From Antedon mediterranea (Eukaryota; Echinodermata; Crinoidea; Comatulida; Antedonidae), in the NCBI RefSeq assembly GCF_964355755.1, contig NW_027306096.1:1-64000 (forward strand): a DNA stretch of 64,000 nucleotides, in the 5' to 3' direction. The notes beneath the pieces were generated by a model. That model was not told where the DNA came from, did no database searches, and saw only the letters and a program-made list of their open reading frames with translations. Positions 26,821 through 38,634 of this stretch are shown here, in pieces (within the stretch, counting starts at the first letter, position 1; each line of letters starts with the position of its first letter). Made by a program: the position numbers and the translations under genes.

Positions 26821-28979
26821 ACCATTTTGTGCATTTCGATGAAACTTGGTTAAACAAAAATATCAAAGTGCTTAAAATCACATTTGAAACCGTTTTAGAC
26901 CATTTTGTGCATTTCTATAAAACTTTTTACACAAAACATCAAAGTGCACAAAAGAGCTTCAAATCGTATTTGGAGACGTTTTAGACCATTTTGTGCATTT
27001 CGAAAAAACTTGTTAACATAAAAACATCAAAGTGCTTAGATTAGCTTCAAAACGGATTTGGAGACGTTTTAGACCATTTTGTGCATTTTGGTTAAACTTT
27101 TCACACAAAACATCAAAGTGCACAATTATAGCTTCAAATCGCATTTGGAGACGTTTTAGACCATTTTGTGCGTTTCATTACACAAAACATCAAAGTGCAC
27201 AAAATAGCTTCAAATCGCATTTGGAGACGTTTTAGACCATTTTGTGCATTTTGGTGAAACTTTTCACACAAAAACATCAATGTGCATACAAAAGCTTATT
27301 ATCGTATTTTGAAACGTTTTAGACCAATTTGTGCATTTCGAAAAAACTTTTCACACAAAAACATCAAAGTGCAAACAATAGCTTAATATCGTATTTGGAG
27401 ACGTTTTAGACAATTTTGTGCATTTCGATGAAACTTTTCACACAAAAACATCAAAGTGCACAAAATAGCTTCAAATCGCATTTTGAGAGGTTTTAGACAA
27501 TTTTGTACATTTCGATGAAACTGGATTACACAAAACATCAAAGTGCACCAAATAGCTTCAAATCGAATTTGCAGACGTTTTAGACCATTTTGTGCATTTC
27601 GATAAAACTTTTCACACAAAAACATCAAAATACATACAATAGCTTAATATCGTATTTGGAGACGTTTTAGAACATTTTGTCCATTTCGATGAAACTTTTC
27701 ACACAAAAACATCAAAGTGAACAAAATAGCTTCAAATCGTATTTGGAGACGTTTTAGACAATTTTGTGCATTTCGATGAAAATTTTCACACAAAACAACA
27801 AAGTGCACAAAATAGCTTCAAATCGCATTTGGAGACATTTTAGACCATTTTGTGCGTTTCATTACACAAAACATCAAAGTGCACAAAATAGCTTCAAATC
27901 GCATTTGGAGACGTTTTAGACCATGTTGTGCATTTCCAAAAAACTTGAATACACAAAAATATCAAAGTGCTTAAAATCACATTTGAAACCGTTTTAGACC
28001 ATTTTGAGCATTTCGATAAAACTTTTCACACAAAACATTAAAGTGCTTAAAATCACATTTGAAAACGTTTTAGACCATTTCGAGCATTTCTATAAAACTT
28101 TTTACACAAAACATCAAAGTGCACAAAAGAGCTCCAAATCGCATTTGGAGACGTTTTAGACCATTTTGTGCATTTCGAAAAAACTTTCACACAAAAACAT
28201 CAAAGTGCATACAATAGCTTAATATCGTATTTGGAGACGTTTTAGACAATTTTGTGCATTTCGATGAAACTTTTCACACAAAAACATCAAAGTGCACAAA
28301 ATAGCTTCAAATCGCATTTTGAGAGGTTTTAGACAATTTTGTACATTTCGATGAAACTGGATTACACAAAACATCAAAGTGCACAAAATAGCTTCAAATC
28401 GCATTTGCAGACGTTTTAGACCATTTTGTGCATTTCGATCAAACTTTTCACACAAAAACATCAATGTGCACAAAATAGCTTCAAATCGCATTTAGAGACG
28501 TTTTAGACCATTTTGTGCATTTCTATGAAACTTTTCACACAAAAAACTCAAAGTGCACAAAATAGCTTCAAATCGCATTTGGAGACGTTTTAGACCATTT
28601 TGAGCATTTCGATGAAACTTTTCACAAAAAAACAACAAAGTGCATACAATAGCTTTATCGTATTTGGAGACGTTTTAGACAATTCTGTGCGTTTCGATGA
28701 AACTTGTCACAAAAAACAACAAAGTGCACAAAATAGCTTCAAATCGCATTTAGAGACGTTTTAGACCATTTTGTGCATTTCGATGAAACTTTTCACACAA
28801 AAACATCAAAGTGCACAAAATAGCTTCAAATCGCATTTGGAGAGGTTTTAGACCATTTTGAGCATTTCGATGAAACTTTTCACACAAAAACAACAAAGTG
28901 CATACAATAGCTTAATATCGTATTTGGAGACGTTTAAGACAATTTTGTGCGTTTCGATGAAACTTTTCAAAAAAAACAA

Positions 28980-30540
28980 CAAAGTGCACAAAATAGCTTC
29001 AAATCGCATTTGGAGACGTTTTAGACCATGTTGTGCATTTCGAAAAAATTTGATTACACAAAAATATCAAAGTGCTTAAAATCACATTTGAAACCGTTTT
29101 AGACAATTTTGTGCATTTCGAAAAAACTTTTCACACAAAAACATCAAAGTGCACAAAATAGCTTCAAATCGCATTTTGAGAGGTTTTAGACAATTTTGTA
29201 CATTTCGATGAAACTGGATTACACAAAACATCAAAGTGCACAAAATGGCTTCAAATCGCATTTGCAGACGTTTTAAACCATTTTGTGCATTTCGATGAAA
29301 CTTGATTACACAAAAACATCAAAGTGCTTAAAATCACATTTGAAACAGTTTTAGACCATCTTGAGCATTTCGATAAAACTTTTCACACAAAACATTAAAG
29401 TGCACAAAATAGCTTTAAATCGCATTTGGAGACGTTTTAGACCATTTTGTGCATTTCGATGAAACTTTTCACACAAAAACATCAAAGTGCACAAAATAGC
29501 TTCAAATCGCATTTGGAGACGTTTTAGACCATTTTGTGCATTTCGATGAAACTTGGTTAAACAAAAATATCAAAGTGCTTAAAATCACATTTGAAACCGT
29601 TTTAGACCATTTTGTGAATTTCTATAAAACTTTTTACACAAAACATCAAAGTGCACAAAATAGCTTCAAATCGCATTTGGAGACGTTTTAGACCATTTTG
29701 TGCGTTTCATTACACAAAACATCAAAGTGCACAAAATAGCTTCAAATCGCATTTGGAGACGTTTTCGACCATTTTGTGCATATTGATGAGACTTTTCACA
29801 CAAAAACATCAATGTGCATACAAAAGCTTATTATCGTATTTGGAGACGTTTTTGACTATTTTGTGCATTTCGATGAAACTTTTCACACAAAAACAACAAA
29901 GTGCATACAATAGCTTAATATCGTATTTGGAGACGTTTTAGACCATTTTGTGCATTTCGATCAAACTTTTCACACAAAAACATCAATGTGCACAAAATAG
30001 CTTCAATTCGCATTTAGAGACGTTTTAGACCATTTTGTGCATTTCGATGAAACTTTTCACAAAAAACAACAAAGTGCACAAAATAGCTTCAAATCGCATT
30101 TGGAGACGTTTTAGACCATGTTGTGCATTTCGAAAAAATTTGATTACACAAAAATATCAAAGTGCTTAAAATCACATTTGAAACCGTTTTAGACAATTTT
30201 GTGCATTTCGAAAAAACTTTTCACACAAAAACATCAAAGTGCACAAAATAGCTTCAAATCGCATTTTGAGAGGTTTTAGACAATTTTGTACATTTCGATG
30301 AAACTGGATTACACAAAACATCAAAGTGCACAAAATGGCTTCAAATCGCATTTGCAGACGTTTTAAACCATTTTGTGCATTTCGATGAAACTTGATTACA
30401 CAAAAACATCAAAGTGCTTAAAATCACATTTGAAACAGTTTTAGACCATCTTGAGCATTTCGATAAAACTTTTCACACAAAACATTAAAGTGCACAAAAT
30501 AGCTTTAAATCGCATTTGGAGACGTTTTAGACCATTTTGT
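28980..30540 (-). repeat. Satellite duplication, 1,090-bp offset
   Basis: The run from about 28,980 to 29,450 recurs at about 30,070-30,540, offset 1,090. It shares the rare cgaaaaaatttgattac change (29,041 and 30,131), the aaatggcttcaaatc variant (29,256 and 30,346) and gaaacagttttagaccatc (29,342 and 30,432). Local sequence is nearly identical, pointing to a recent event. Confidence 0.75.
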
Positions 30541-32954
30541 GCATTTCGATGAAACTTTTTACACAAAACATCAAAGTGCACAAAATAGCTTCAAATCGCA
30601 TTTGGAGACGTTTTAGACCATTTTGTGCGTTTCATTACACAAAACATCAAAGTGCACAAAATAGCTTCAAATCGCATTTGGAGACGTTTTCGACCATTTT
30701 GTGCATATTGATGAGACTTTTCACACAAAAACATCAATGTGCATACAAAAGCTTATTATCGTATTTGGAGACGTTTTTGACTATTTTGTGCATTTCGATG
30801 AAACTTTTCACACAAAACCATCAAAGTGCACAAAATAGCTTCAAATCGCATTTGGAGACGTTTGAGACCATTTTGTGCATTTCGATTAAACTTGATAACA
30901 CAAAAATATCAAAGTGCTTAAAATCACATTTGAAACCGTTTTAGACCATTTTCAGCATTTCGATAAAACTTTCACACAAAACATCAAAGTGCACAAAATA
31001 ACTTCAAATCGCATTTAGAGACGTTTTAGAAAATGTTGTGCATTTCGTGAAAACTTTTCAGACAAAAACATCAAAGTACATACAATAGGTTCAAATCGCA
31101 TTTGGAGACGTTTTAGACCATTTTGTGCATTTCGATGAAACTTTTCACACAAAACATAAAAGTGCACAAAATAGCTTCAAATCGCATTTGGAGACGTTTT
31201 AGACCATGTTGTGCATTTCGAAAAAACTTGATTACACAAAAATATCAAAGTGCTTAAAATCACATTTGAAATCGTTTTAGACCATTTTGAGCATTTCGAT
31301 AAAACTTTTCACACAAAACATTAAAGTGCTTAAAATCACATTTGAAAACGCTTTAGACCATTTCGAGCATTTCCATAATACTTTTGACACAAAACATCAA
31401 AGTGCACAAAAGAGCTCCAAATCGCATTTGGAGACGTTTTAGACCATTTTGTGTATTTCGAAAAAACTTTTCACACAAAAACAACAAAGTGCATACAATA
31501 GCTTAATATCGTATTTGGAGACGTTTTAGACCATTTTGTGCATTTTGGTGAAACTTTTCACACAAAACAACAAAGTGCACAAAATAGCTTCAAATCGCAT
31601 TTAGAGACGTTTTAAACCATTTTGTGCATTTCGATGAAACTTTTCACACAAAAACATCAAAGTGCACAAAATAGCTTCAAATCGCATTTGGAGACGTTTT
31701 AGACAATTTTGTGCATTTCGATGAAACTTGGTTAAACAAAAATATCAAAGTGCTTAAAATCACATTTGAAACCGTTTTAGACCATTTTGTGCATTTCTAT
31801 AAAACTTTTTACACAAAACATCAAAGTGCACAAAATAGCTTCAAATCGCATTTGGAGACGTTTTAGACCATTTTGTGCGTTTCATTACACAAAACATCAA
31901 AGTGCACAAAATAGCTTCAAATCGCATTTGGAGACGTTTTCGACCATTTTGTGCATATTGATGAGACTTTTCACACAAAAACATCAATGTGCATACAAAA
32001 GCTTATTATCGTATTTGGAGACGTTTTTGACTATTTTGTGCATTTCGATGAAACTTTTCACACAAAACCATCAAAGTGCACAAAATAGCTTCAAATCGCA
32101 TTTGGAGACGTTTGAGACCATTTTGTGCATTTCGATTAAACTTGATTACACAAAAATATCAAAGTGCTTAAAATCACATTTGAAACCGTTTTAGACCATT
32201 TTCAGCATTTCTATAAAACTTTTGACACAAAACATCAAAGTGCACAAAAGAGCTCCAAATCGCATTTGGAGACGTTTTAGACCATTTTGTGTATTTCGAA
32301 AAAACTTTTCACACAAAAACAACAAAGTGCATACAATAGCTTAATATCGTATTTGGAGACGTTTTAGACCATTTTGTGCATTTTGGTGAAACTTTTCACA
32401 CAAAACAACAAAGTGCACAAAATAGCTTCAAATCGCATTTAGAGACGTTTTAAACCATTTTGTGCATTTCGATGAAACTTTTCACACAAAAACATCAAAG
32501 TGCACAAAATAGCTTCAAATCGCATTTGGAGACGTTTTAGACAATTTTGTGCATTTCGATGAAACTTGGTTAAACAAAAATATCAAAGTGCTTAAAATCA
32601 CATTTGAAACCGTTTTAGACCATTTTGTGCATTTCTATAAAACTTTTTACACAAAACATCAAAGTGCACAAAATAGCTTCAAATCGCATTTGGAGACGTT
32701 TTAGACCATTTTGTGCGTTTCATTACACAAAACATCAAAGTGCACAAAATAGCTTCAAATCGCATTTGGAGACGTTTTCGACCATTTTGTGCATATTGAT
32801 GAGACTTTTCACACAAAAACTTCAATGTGCATACAAAAGCTTATTATCGTATTTGGAGACGTTTTTGACTATTTTGTGCATTTCGATGAAACTTTTCACA
32901 CAAAACCATCAAAGTGCACAAAATAGCTTCAAATCGCATTTGGAGACGTTTTAG
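30537..32954 (-). repeat. Satellite module in three copies (30,537 / 31,787 / 32,625)
   Basis: A module of about 400 bp starts at 30,537, 31,787 and 32,625, offsets 1,250 and 838. Each copy contains the shortened gtgcgtttcattacacaaaac monomer, then gtgcatattgatgagac, then the cttattatcgtatttgg monomer with gtttttgactatt. The third copy has one change (aacttcaatg for aacatcaatg) and ends earlier. This is the module into which the 10.5-kb block at 36,258-46,770 inserted elsewhere, so these copies act as empty-site controls. Confidence 0.8.
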
Positions 32955-34954
32955 ACCATTTTGTGCATTTCGATTAAACTTGATTACACAAAAATATCAA
33001 AGTGCTTTTAGACCATTTTCAGCATTTCGATAAAACTTTCACACAAAACATCAAAGTGCACAAAATAACTTCAAATCGCATTTAGAGACGTTTTAGAAAA
33101 TGTTGTGCATTTCGTGAAAACTTTTCAGACAAAAACATCAAAGTACATACAATAGGTTCAAATCGCGTTTGGAGACGTTTTAGACCATTTTGTGCATTTC
33201 GATGAAACTTTTCACACAAAACATAAAAGTGCACAAAATAGCTTCAAATCGCATTTGGAGACGTTTTAGACCATGTTGTGCATTTCGAAAAAACTTGATT
33301 ACACAAAAATATCAAAGTGCTTAAAATCACATTTGAAACCGTTTTAGACCATTTTGAGCATTTCGATAAAACTTTTCACACAAAACATTAAAGTGCTTAA
33401 AATCACATTTGAAAACGCTTTAGACCATTTCGAGCATTTCCATAAAACTTTTTACACAAAACATCAAACTACACAAAAGAACTCCAAATCGCATTTGGAG
33501 ACGTTTTAGACCATTTTGTGCATTTAGAAAAAACTTTTCACTCAAAAACATCAAAGTGGATACAATAGCTTAATATCGTATTTGGAGACGTTTTAGACAA
33601 TTTTGTGCATTTCGATGAAACTTTTCACACAAAAACATCAAAGTGCACAAAATAGCTTCAAATCGCATTTTGAGAGGTTTTAGACAATTTAGTACATTTC
33701 GATGAAACTGGATTACACAAAACATCAAAGTGCACAAAATAGCTTCAAATCGCATTTGCAGACGTTTTAAACCATTTTGTGCATTTCGATGAAACTTGAT
33801 TACACAAAAACATCAAAGTGCTTAAAATCACATTTGAAACCGTTTTAGACCATTTTGAGCATTTCGATAAAACTTTTCACACAAAACATTAAAGTGCACA
33901 AAATAACTTTAAATCGCATTTGGAGACGTTTTAGATCATTTTGTACATTTCGATTAAACTTGATTACACAAAAATATCAAAGTGCTTAAAATCACATTTG
34001 AAACCGTTTTAGACCATTTTCAGCATTTCGATAAAACTTTCACACAAAACATCAAAGTGCACAAAATAACTTCAAATCGCATTTAGAGACGTTTAGAAAA
34101 TGTTGTGCATTTCGTGAAAACTTTTCAGACAAAAACATCAAAGTACATACAATAGGTTCAAATCGCATTTGGAGACGTTTTAGACCATTTTGTGCATTTC
34201 GATGAAACTTTTCACACAAAACATAAAAGTGCACAAAATAGCTTCAAATCGCATTTGGAGACGTTTTAGACCATGTTGTGCATTTCGAAAAAACTTGATT
34301 ACACAAAAATATCAAAGTGCTTAAAATCACATTTGAAACCGTTTTAGACCATTTTGAGCATTTCGATAAAACTTTTCACACAAAACATTAAAGTGCTTAA
34401 AATCACATTTGAAAACGCTTTAGACCATTTCGAGCATTTCCATAAAACTTTTTACACAAAACATCAAACTACACAAAAGAACTCCAAATCGCATTTGGAG
34501 ACGTTTTAGACCATTTTGTGCATTTCGAAAAAACTTTTCACTCAAAAACATCAAAGTGGATACAATAGCTTAATATCGTATTTGGAGACGTTTTAGACAA
34601 TTTTGTGCATTTCGATGAAACTTTTCACACAAAAACATCAAAGTGCACAAAATAGCTTCAAATCGCATTTTGAGAGGTTTTAGACAATTTAGTACATTTC
34701 GATGAAACTGGATTACACAAAACATCAAAGTGCACAAAATAGCTTCAAATCGCATTTGCAGACGTTTTAAACCATTTTGTGCATTTCGATGAAACTTGAT
34801 TACACAAAAACATCAAAGTGCTTAAAATCACATTTGAAACCGTTTTAGACCATTTTGAGCATTTCGATAAAACTTTTCACACAAAACATTAAAGTGCACA
34901 AAATAACTTTAAATCGCATTTGGAGACGTTTTAGATTTTTTTGTGCATTTCAAT
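32955..34954 (-). repeat. Near-identical tandem duplication, ~1.0 kb
   Basis: Two adjacent copies of about 1 kb, most positions offset by exactly 1,000 (for example the gtggatacaatagc variant at 33,557 and 34,557, and gacaatttagtacatttc at 33,682 and 34,682). The copies differ by only a few positions. One is a roughly 20-bp deletion at 33,006 in the first copy (offset 980 before it), and another is a lost T near 34,091. This is the most recent-looking duplication in the satellite. Confidence 0.85.
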
Positions 34955-36257
34955 GAAACTTGGTTACACAAAAACATCAAAGTGCTTAAAATCCCATTTG
35001 AAACCGTTTTAGACCATTTCGAGCATTTCTATAAAACTTTTGACACAAAACATCAAAGTGCACAAAAGAGCTCCAAATCGCATTTGGAGACGTTTTAGAC
35101 CATTTTGTGTATTTCGAAAAAACTTTTCACACAAAAACAACAAAGTGCATACAATAGCTTAATATCGTATTTGGAGACGTTTTAGACCATTTTGTGCATT
35201 TTGGTGAAACTTTTCACACAAAACAACAAAGTGCACAAAATAGCTTCAAATCGCATTTAGAGTCGTTTTAGACCATTTTGTGCGTTTCATTACACAAAAA
35301 ATCAAAGTGCAAAAAATAGCTTCAAATCGCATTTGGAGACGTTTTAAACCATTTTGTGCATTTCGATGAAACTTGATTACACAAAAACATCAAAGTGCTT
35401 AAAATCACATTTGAGACCGTTTTAGACCATTTTGAGCATTTCCATAAAACTTTTCACACAAAAACATCAAGATACATACAATAGCTTAATATCGTATTTG
35501 GAGACGTTTTAGAACTTTTTGTGCATTTCGATGAAACTTTTCAAACAAAACATCAAAGTGCAGAAAATAGCTTCAAATCGTATTTGGAGACGTTTTAGAC
35601 CATTTTGTGCATTTCGATCAAACTTTTCACACAAAAACATCAATGTGCACAAAATAGCTTCAATTCGCATTTAGAGACGTTTTAGACCATTTTGTGCATT
35701 TCGATGAAACTTTTCACAAAAAAACATCAAAGTGCACAAAATAGCTTCAAATCGCATTTGGAGACGTTTTAGACCATTTTGAGCATTTCGATGAAACTTT
35801 TCACACAAAAACAACAAAGTGCATACAATAGCTTAATATCGTATTTGGAGACGTTTTAGACCATTTTGTGCATTTCGATGAAACTTTTCACACAAAAACA
35901 TCAAAGTGCACAAAATAGCTTCAAATCGCATTTGGAGAAGTTTTAGACAATTTTGAGCATTTCGATGAAACTTTTCACACAAAAACAACAAAGTGCATAC
36001 AATAGCTTAATATCGTATTTGGAGACGTTTTAGACAATTTTGTGCGTTTCGATGAAACTCTTCACAAAAAAACAACAAAGTGCACAAAATAGCTTCAAAT
36101 CGTATTTGGAGACGTTTTAGACCATTTTGTGCGTTTCATTACACAAAACATCAAAGTGCACAAAATAGCTTCAAATCGCATTTGGAGACGTTTTATACCA
36201 TTTTGTGCATTTCGATGAGACTTTTCACACAAAAACATCAATGTGCAAAAGCTTATT

Positions 36258-36851
36258 TTTGCTACTCGGAGACGGCGGCGATTAACAAACTCATAGAATA
36301 CTAAATAAAGATGCATACAACATAAGTTCAGGCTTAAATAGTTTATTAGTAAATGAACATTCGCCCATGTAAAACTGCACATAAAAGTCATAAGCAAATA
36401 TAAGTTATATATAGCAATAATTTACCAATTCTAAGTAAGCACAACAGGGATGCTCAGAGAAAAATAGCCCGCGGCAGGTGCCAAGGCACCGCCAAGAGCA
36501 GCCCACCAAAGTGCAGGAAACAAGGAAGAATGTTCACTTACCCAGTTGAAACTGAGATAAAAAATTAAAAATGGTTCTACCAGGACTTCCTGGAAAAATC
36601 TCCAAAGAGACTGATAGGTACAAAAATCACCATTAATACAACGATGCTCCCATGAAAGTATACGCAGATACTTCATGACAGTATGTTGAGCATCAGCACC
36701 TTCCACCCCAGGCTAATCCGAGGGCTCCACTACCGTGCACTGCTATGGGAGCAAATTTGTACTAACACATCGCCAATAAACAATACTGAAGAAAAAAAAC
36801 GTAAATAGTCGCATGGATGTAAGTGATTTATAATGTAAATGTACATTTTTG
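36258..36851 (-). other. DIRS-like element 3' region, no recognised gene
   Basis: About 590 bp downstream of the recombinase stop on the minus strand. It contains a perfect ggtgcc/ggcacc dyad near 36,477-36,490 and an AATAAA-type poly(A) signal on the minus strand near 36,340 (tttatt on the +). A 91-codon open frame at 36,431-36,706 has no recognisable domain; its bias to Ala, Leu and Trp follows local GC-rich sequence. I treat the region as 3' untranslated or terminal-repeat sequence. Confidence 0.5.
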
Positions 36852-37679
36852 TTAGTCATTACTAAGAGTTATGCTGTGGGGTCGGATATATCGCTTATAT
36901 GCGTCGCTTTTCCATCTTCCGGTAGCTTTAATTTCTTGTTCGTCTGCGCCCAGGTCCCTAAGTTGCGTGGCCCTTCCGATTCTGAACGAGTGTGTGTTGT
37001 ACCGGGTGTGGTCTAAGTTGGCGTGTGACGCGGCTTCTTTTAACGTGTGGCTTAAATGCTTCCTAAGTAGTGGATCTCCGGTTTGAAATATGAAAAATTT
37101 CTCCCGCGTCGTAGGCCTGATCGAATTGTAATCCTGTAACGCTTTTACCGGGCATAACATGCTGTTTGCTTTTTTGTTAATGCTGAAATGTTGGGAATCG
37201 CCCTTGTGGTGTTTGAAGGAATTAAATTGGAAGGTGACCTTAGCGTGTGAGATGGTAATGTCGCGAAGTTTTAGGACGTGTTCCGGATTATTGGTCCGTA
37301 CCATTTCACTTGCCCTCGCACAAGCGTAGTAACAGGTGAGGAACAAAGCTTTATACAGTTTCCTTTCGTATTCGTTGCTCTTAATAAATTTGAGTTGAGC
37401 GAGAAGCTTCTCCATTATGGTAGTGGTAACCGGGTAAAGGCGTCGGCGGCGGCTGGCAACGTTGTATAGCTTCCCGGCACCTCTTGTGACAATATTTAAC
37501 AATGGTATGTTAGTAGGGTCTGGATTGTTGGTAATTTTGTGCATGAATGCAATGGCACTTAGATACGTTCTTATGGTATTTTGGTTGAGACCTGTCCGAA
37601 AGAGGTGGCAGACGAATAGTGAGATGTGGGGTGGGGAGATAGGCATTTGATGTGGTAGGTGGTGGCTTTGTAGGAACAT
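36852..37679 (-). CDS. DIRS-type tyrosine recombinase (integrase)
   Basis: A 275-residue open frame encoding most of a tyrosine recombinase, the enzyme that inserts circular DIRS DNA by strand exchange through a covalent phosphotyrosine. An N-terminal helical core-binding domain (about residues 15-65, RTYLSAIAFMH) precedes the catalytic domain. Active-site residues visible: Arg122 in ARASEM, a Lys in KHHKG (about 157-160), His230 and Arg233 in THSFRIG, Trp256 in GRWKSDA, and the likely nucleophile Tyr264 in RYIRP. All standard positions appear filled. The frame stays open upstream of the ATG to about 37,866, overlapping the RNase H tail in another frame. That extension (RASVTTGTRKSYNRAW just before the Met) looks like the true N-terminus, so translation may start upstream or by recoding. 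Similar YRs occur in Ngaro, PAT and Crypton; the RNase H neighbour favours DIRS-type. Confidence 0.93.
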   Translation of the reverse strand: MFLQSHHLPHQMPISPPHISLFVCHLFRTGLNQNTIRTYLSAIAFMHKITNNPDPTNIPLLNIVTRGAGKLYNVASRRRRLYPVTTTIMEKLLAQLKFIKSNEYERKLYKALFLTCYYACARASEMVRTNNPEHVLKLRDITISHAKVTFQFNSFKHHKGDSQHFSINKKANSMLCPVKALQDYNSIRPTTREKFFIFQTGDPLLRKHLSHTLKEAASHANLDHTRYNTHSFRIGRATQLRDLGADEQEIKATGRWKSDAYKRYIRPHSITLSND

Positions 37680-37741
37680 AAGTAAGGTTGACCACGCCCT
37701 GTTGTATGATTTTCTGGTTCCAGTCGTGACGGAAGCTCGTA

Positions 37742-38007
37742 TCAGGTTTTCTTGAATGCAGCGAAGTTCTCTGGTAGCAGATGTGGTGGTATTGTTAATG
37801 GGTTTTGATGCATTCCGAATTGTTTGAGAAGTTTTTTTGTTACCTGTGAACGGGAAATTGCATCACTTAGTACATTTTTAATACCTGGCGGTTAGATGTA
37901 TATTATGTGTAAGTAGTACTAATACTAACGGCCTGATTATGCGCATTACATCAGAATTAGAACTAGTTTTGTTGTTAACGTGATAGACATTGGGTAGGTT
38001 ATCGGTG
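37742..38007 (-). pseudogene. DIRS RNase H, C-terminal remnant
   Basis: Immediately after the gag stop, in a different frame, the minus strand reads TDNLPNVYHVNNKTS and then RIIRPLVLVLLTHNIHL. This matches the last part of a DIRS/Ty3-type RNase H, where TDN holds a catalytic Asp. The frame breaks near 37,880, at the repeated aggtat/ggtatt. A second frame resumes with IKNVLSDAISRSQV, the conserved D-x-x-SR-x-Q closing segment of such RNase H domains, and ends at a stop at 37,742-37,744. The RT and earlier RNase H motifs are missing. The frame break probably arose by a small deletion between short direct repeats. The remnant shows that the element once encoded RT-RNase H. Confidence 0.8.
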
Positions 38008-38634
38008 TTAGGGGGATGTTGTTGTTGATGGGTGTCGTGATTGATTTTTATCTCGTTTGCACAGGAAATATGGGTGTGGCCTGTCTTCGAAGCATTTAAA
38101 GCATTTATGAGAGAACTTACAGCGGTATGGTTGTGAGCACTTTCGCGTTGGGGTGTGGTATGGTTGGCAGTATCCAAGTGGTATTTGGGAATCGGTGGTC
38201 TTCCTGTTGAAAGGTGGGGTGTTAAAGCCCCGAAAATGACTTTGTGGGCGATAGCGTTGTAGCATTAAGTTGTGAATAAGGTCGCCCCGTACTGTGGCCC
38301 ATGAGCATTTGGTATGTTCCCTAGCTCTCCGAAAAGCCTCATCGTATGACCGCCAATTTTGTGCGTTGTTTCGCATCATGATTTGGATTTGCTTTGCGTA
38401 AGTGAAAATGTCTTGCATATCTGCAGGGTGATAGCTTAGATGTAAGGTGGCGAAGTCGTAAAATGTCATGGACCATTCATGTTCGGTCAAGAATCGTTTT
38501 TTCTTTTTTGGCACCATTTCAAGGCCCCCGTTGAACTGTAACGCGAATGTATCGCTGTCGTCTGGGTTAACGATATCTGAGAACTCAACATATTTGTGGT
38601 CTTTAATTTTTATTTTTAATTTGTCGGGGACCAA
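38008..38634 (-). CDS. DIRS-like Gag, C-terminal part with Cys/His zinc-binding cluster
   Basis: A 208-residue open frame. The middle, around EHEWSMTFYDFATLHLSYHP (residues 51-70) and NWRSYDEAFRR (93-103), matches the helical W...F..Y..HP and W..YD..FR pattern of Gag-like proteins encoded by DIRS elements in invertebrates. The C-terminus has a dense metal-binding cluster: Cys156, Cys166, Cys172, His176, Cys178, Cys181, His187 and Cys192 (core CKFSHKCFKC). This resembles a CCCH finger followed by a short knuckle, as expected for nucleic-acid binding. The start is uncertain: similarity runs back into the overlapping upstream frame (38,616-39,140), so this is probably the downstream half of one gag gene split by a frame change at a run of five G on the coding strand near 38,651-38,655. 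Confidence 0.75.
   Translation of the reverse strand: MVPDKLKIKIKDHKYVEFSDIVNPDDSDTFALQFNGGLEMVPKKKKRFLTEHEWSMTFYDFATLHLSYHPADMQDIFTYAKQIQIMMRNNAQNWRSYDEAFRRAREHTKCSWATVRGDLIHNLMLQRYRPQSHFRGFNTPPFNRKTTDSQIPLGYCQPYHTPTRKCSQPYRCKFSHKCFKCFEDRPHPYFLCKRDKNQSRHPSTTTSP

Larger units (their letters stand above)
23209..36257 (-). repeat. Satellite array, block 2 (main part), inverted
   Basis: About 13 kb of satellite in the reverse orientation, continuing the monomer broken by the LINE. Monomer classes match block 1, including the truncated junction seen here as aaaatagcaaactttttac (23,931-23,950). The block holds several local higher-order duplications, listed separately. It stops at about 36,257 in the middle of a monomer (atgtgcaaaagcttatt), at the edge of the 10.5-kb inserted block; the same module continues at 46,771. 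Open frames of 60-135 codons here are repeat by-products. Confidence 0.97.

Noticed and set aside
36431-36706. 91-codon frame downstream of the tyrosine recombinase
   Set aside because: No recognisable motif; it lies in the 3' region of a DIRS-like element and could be chance.
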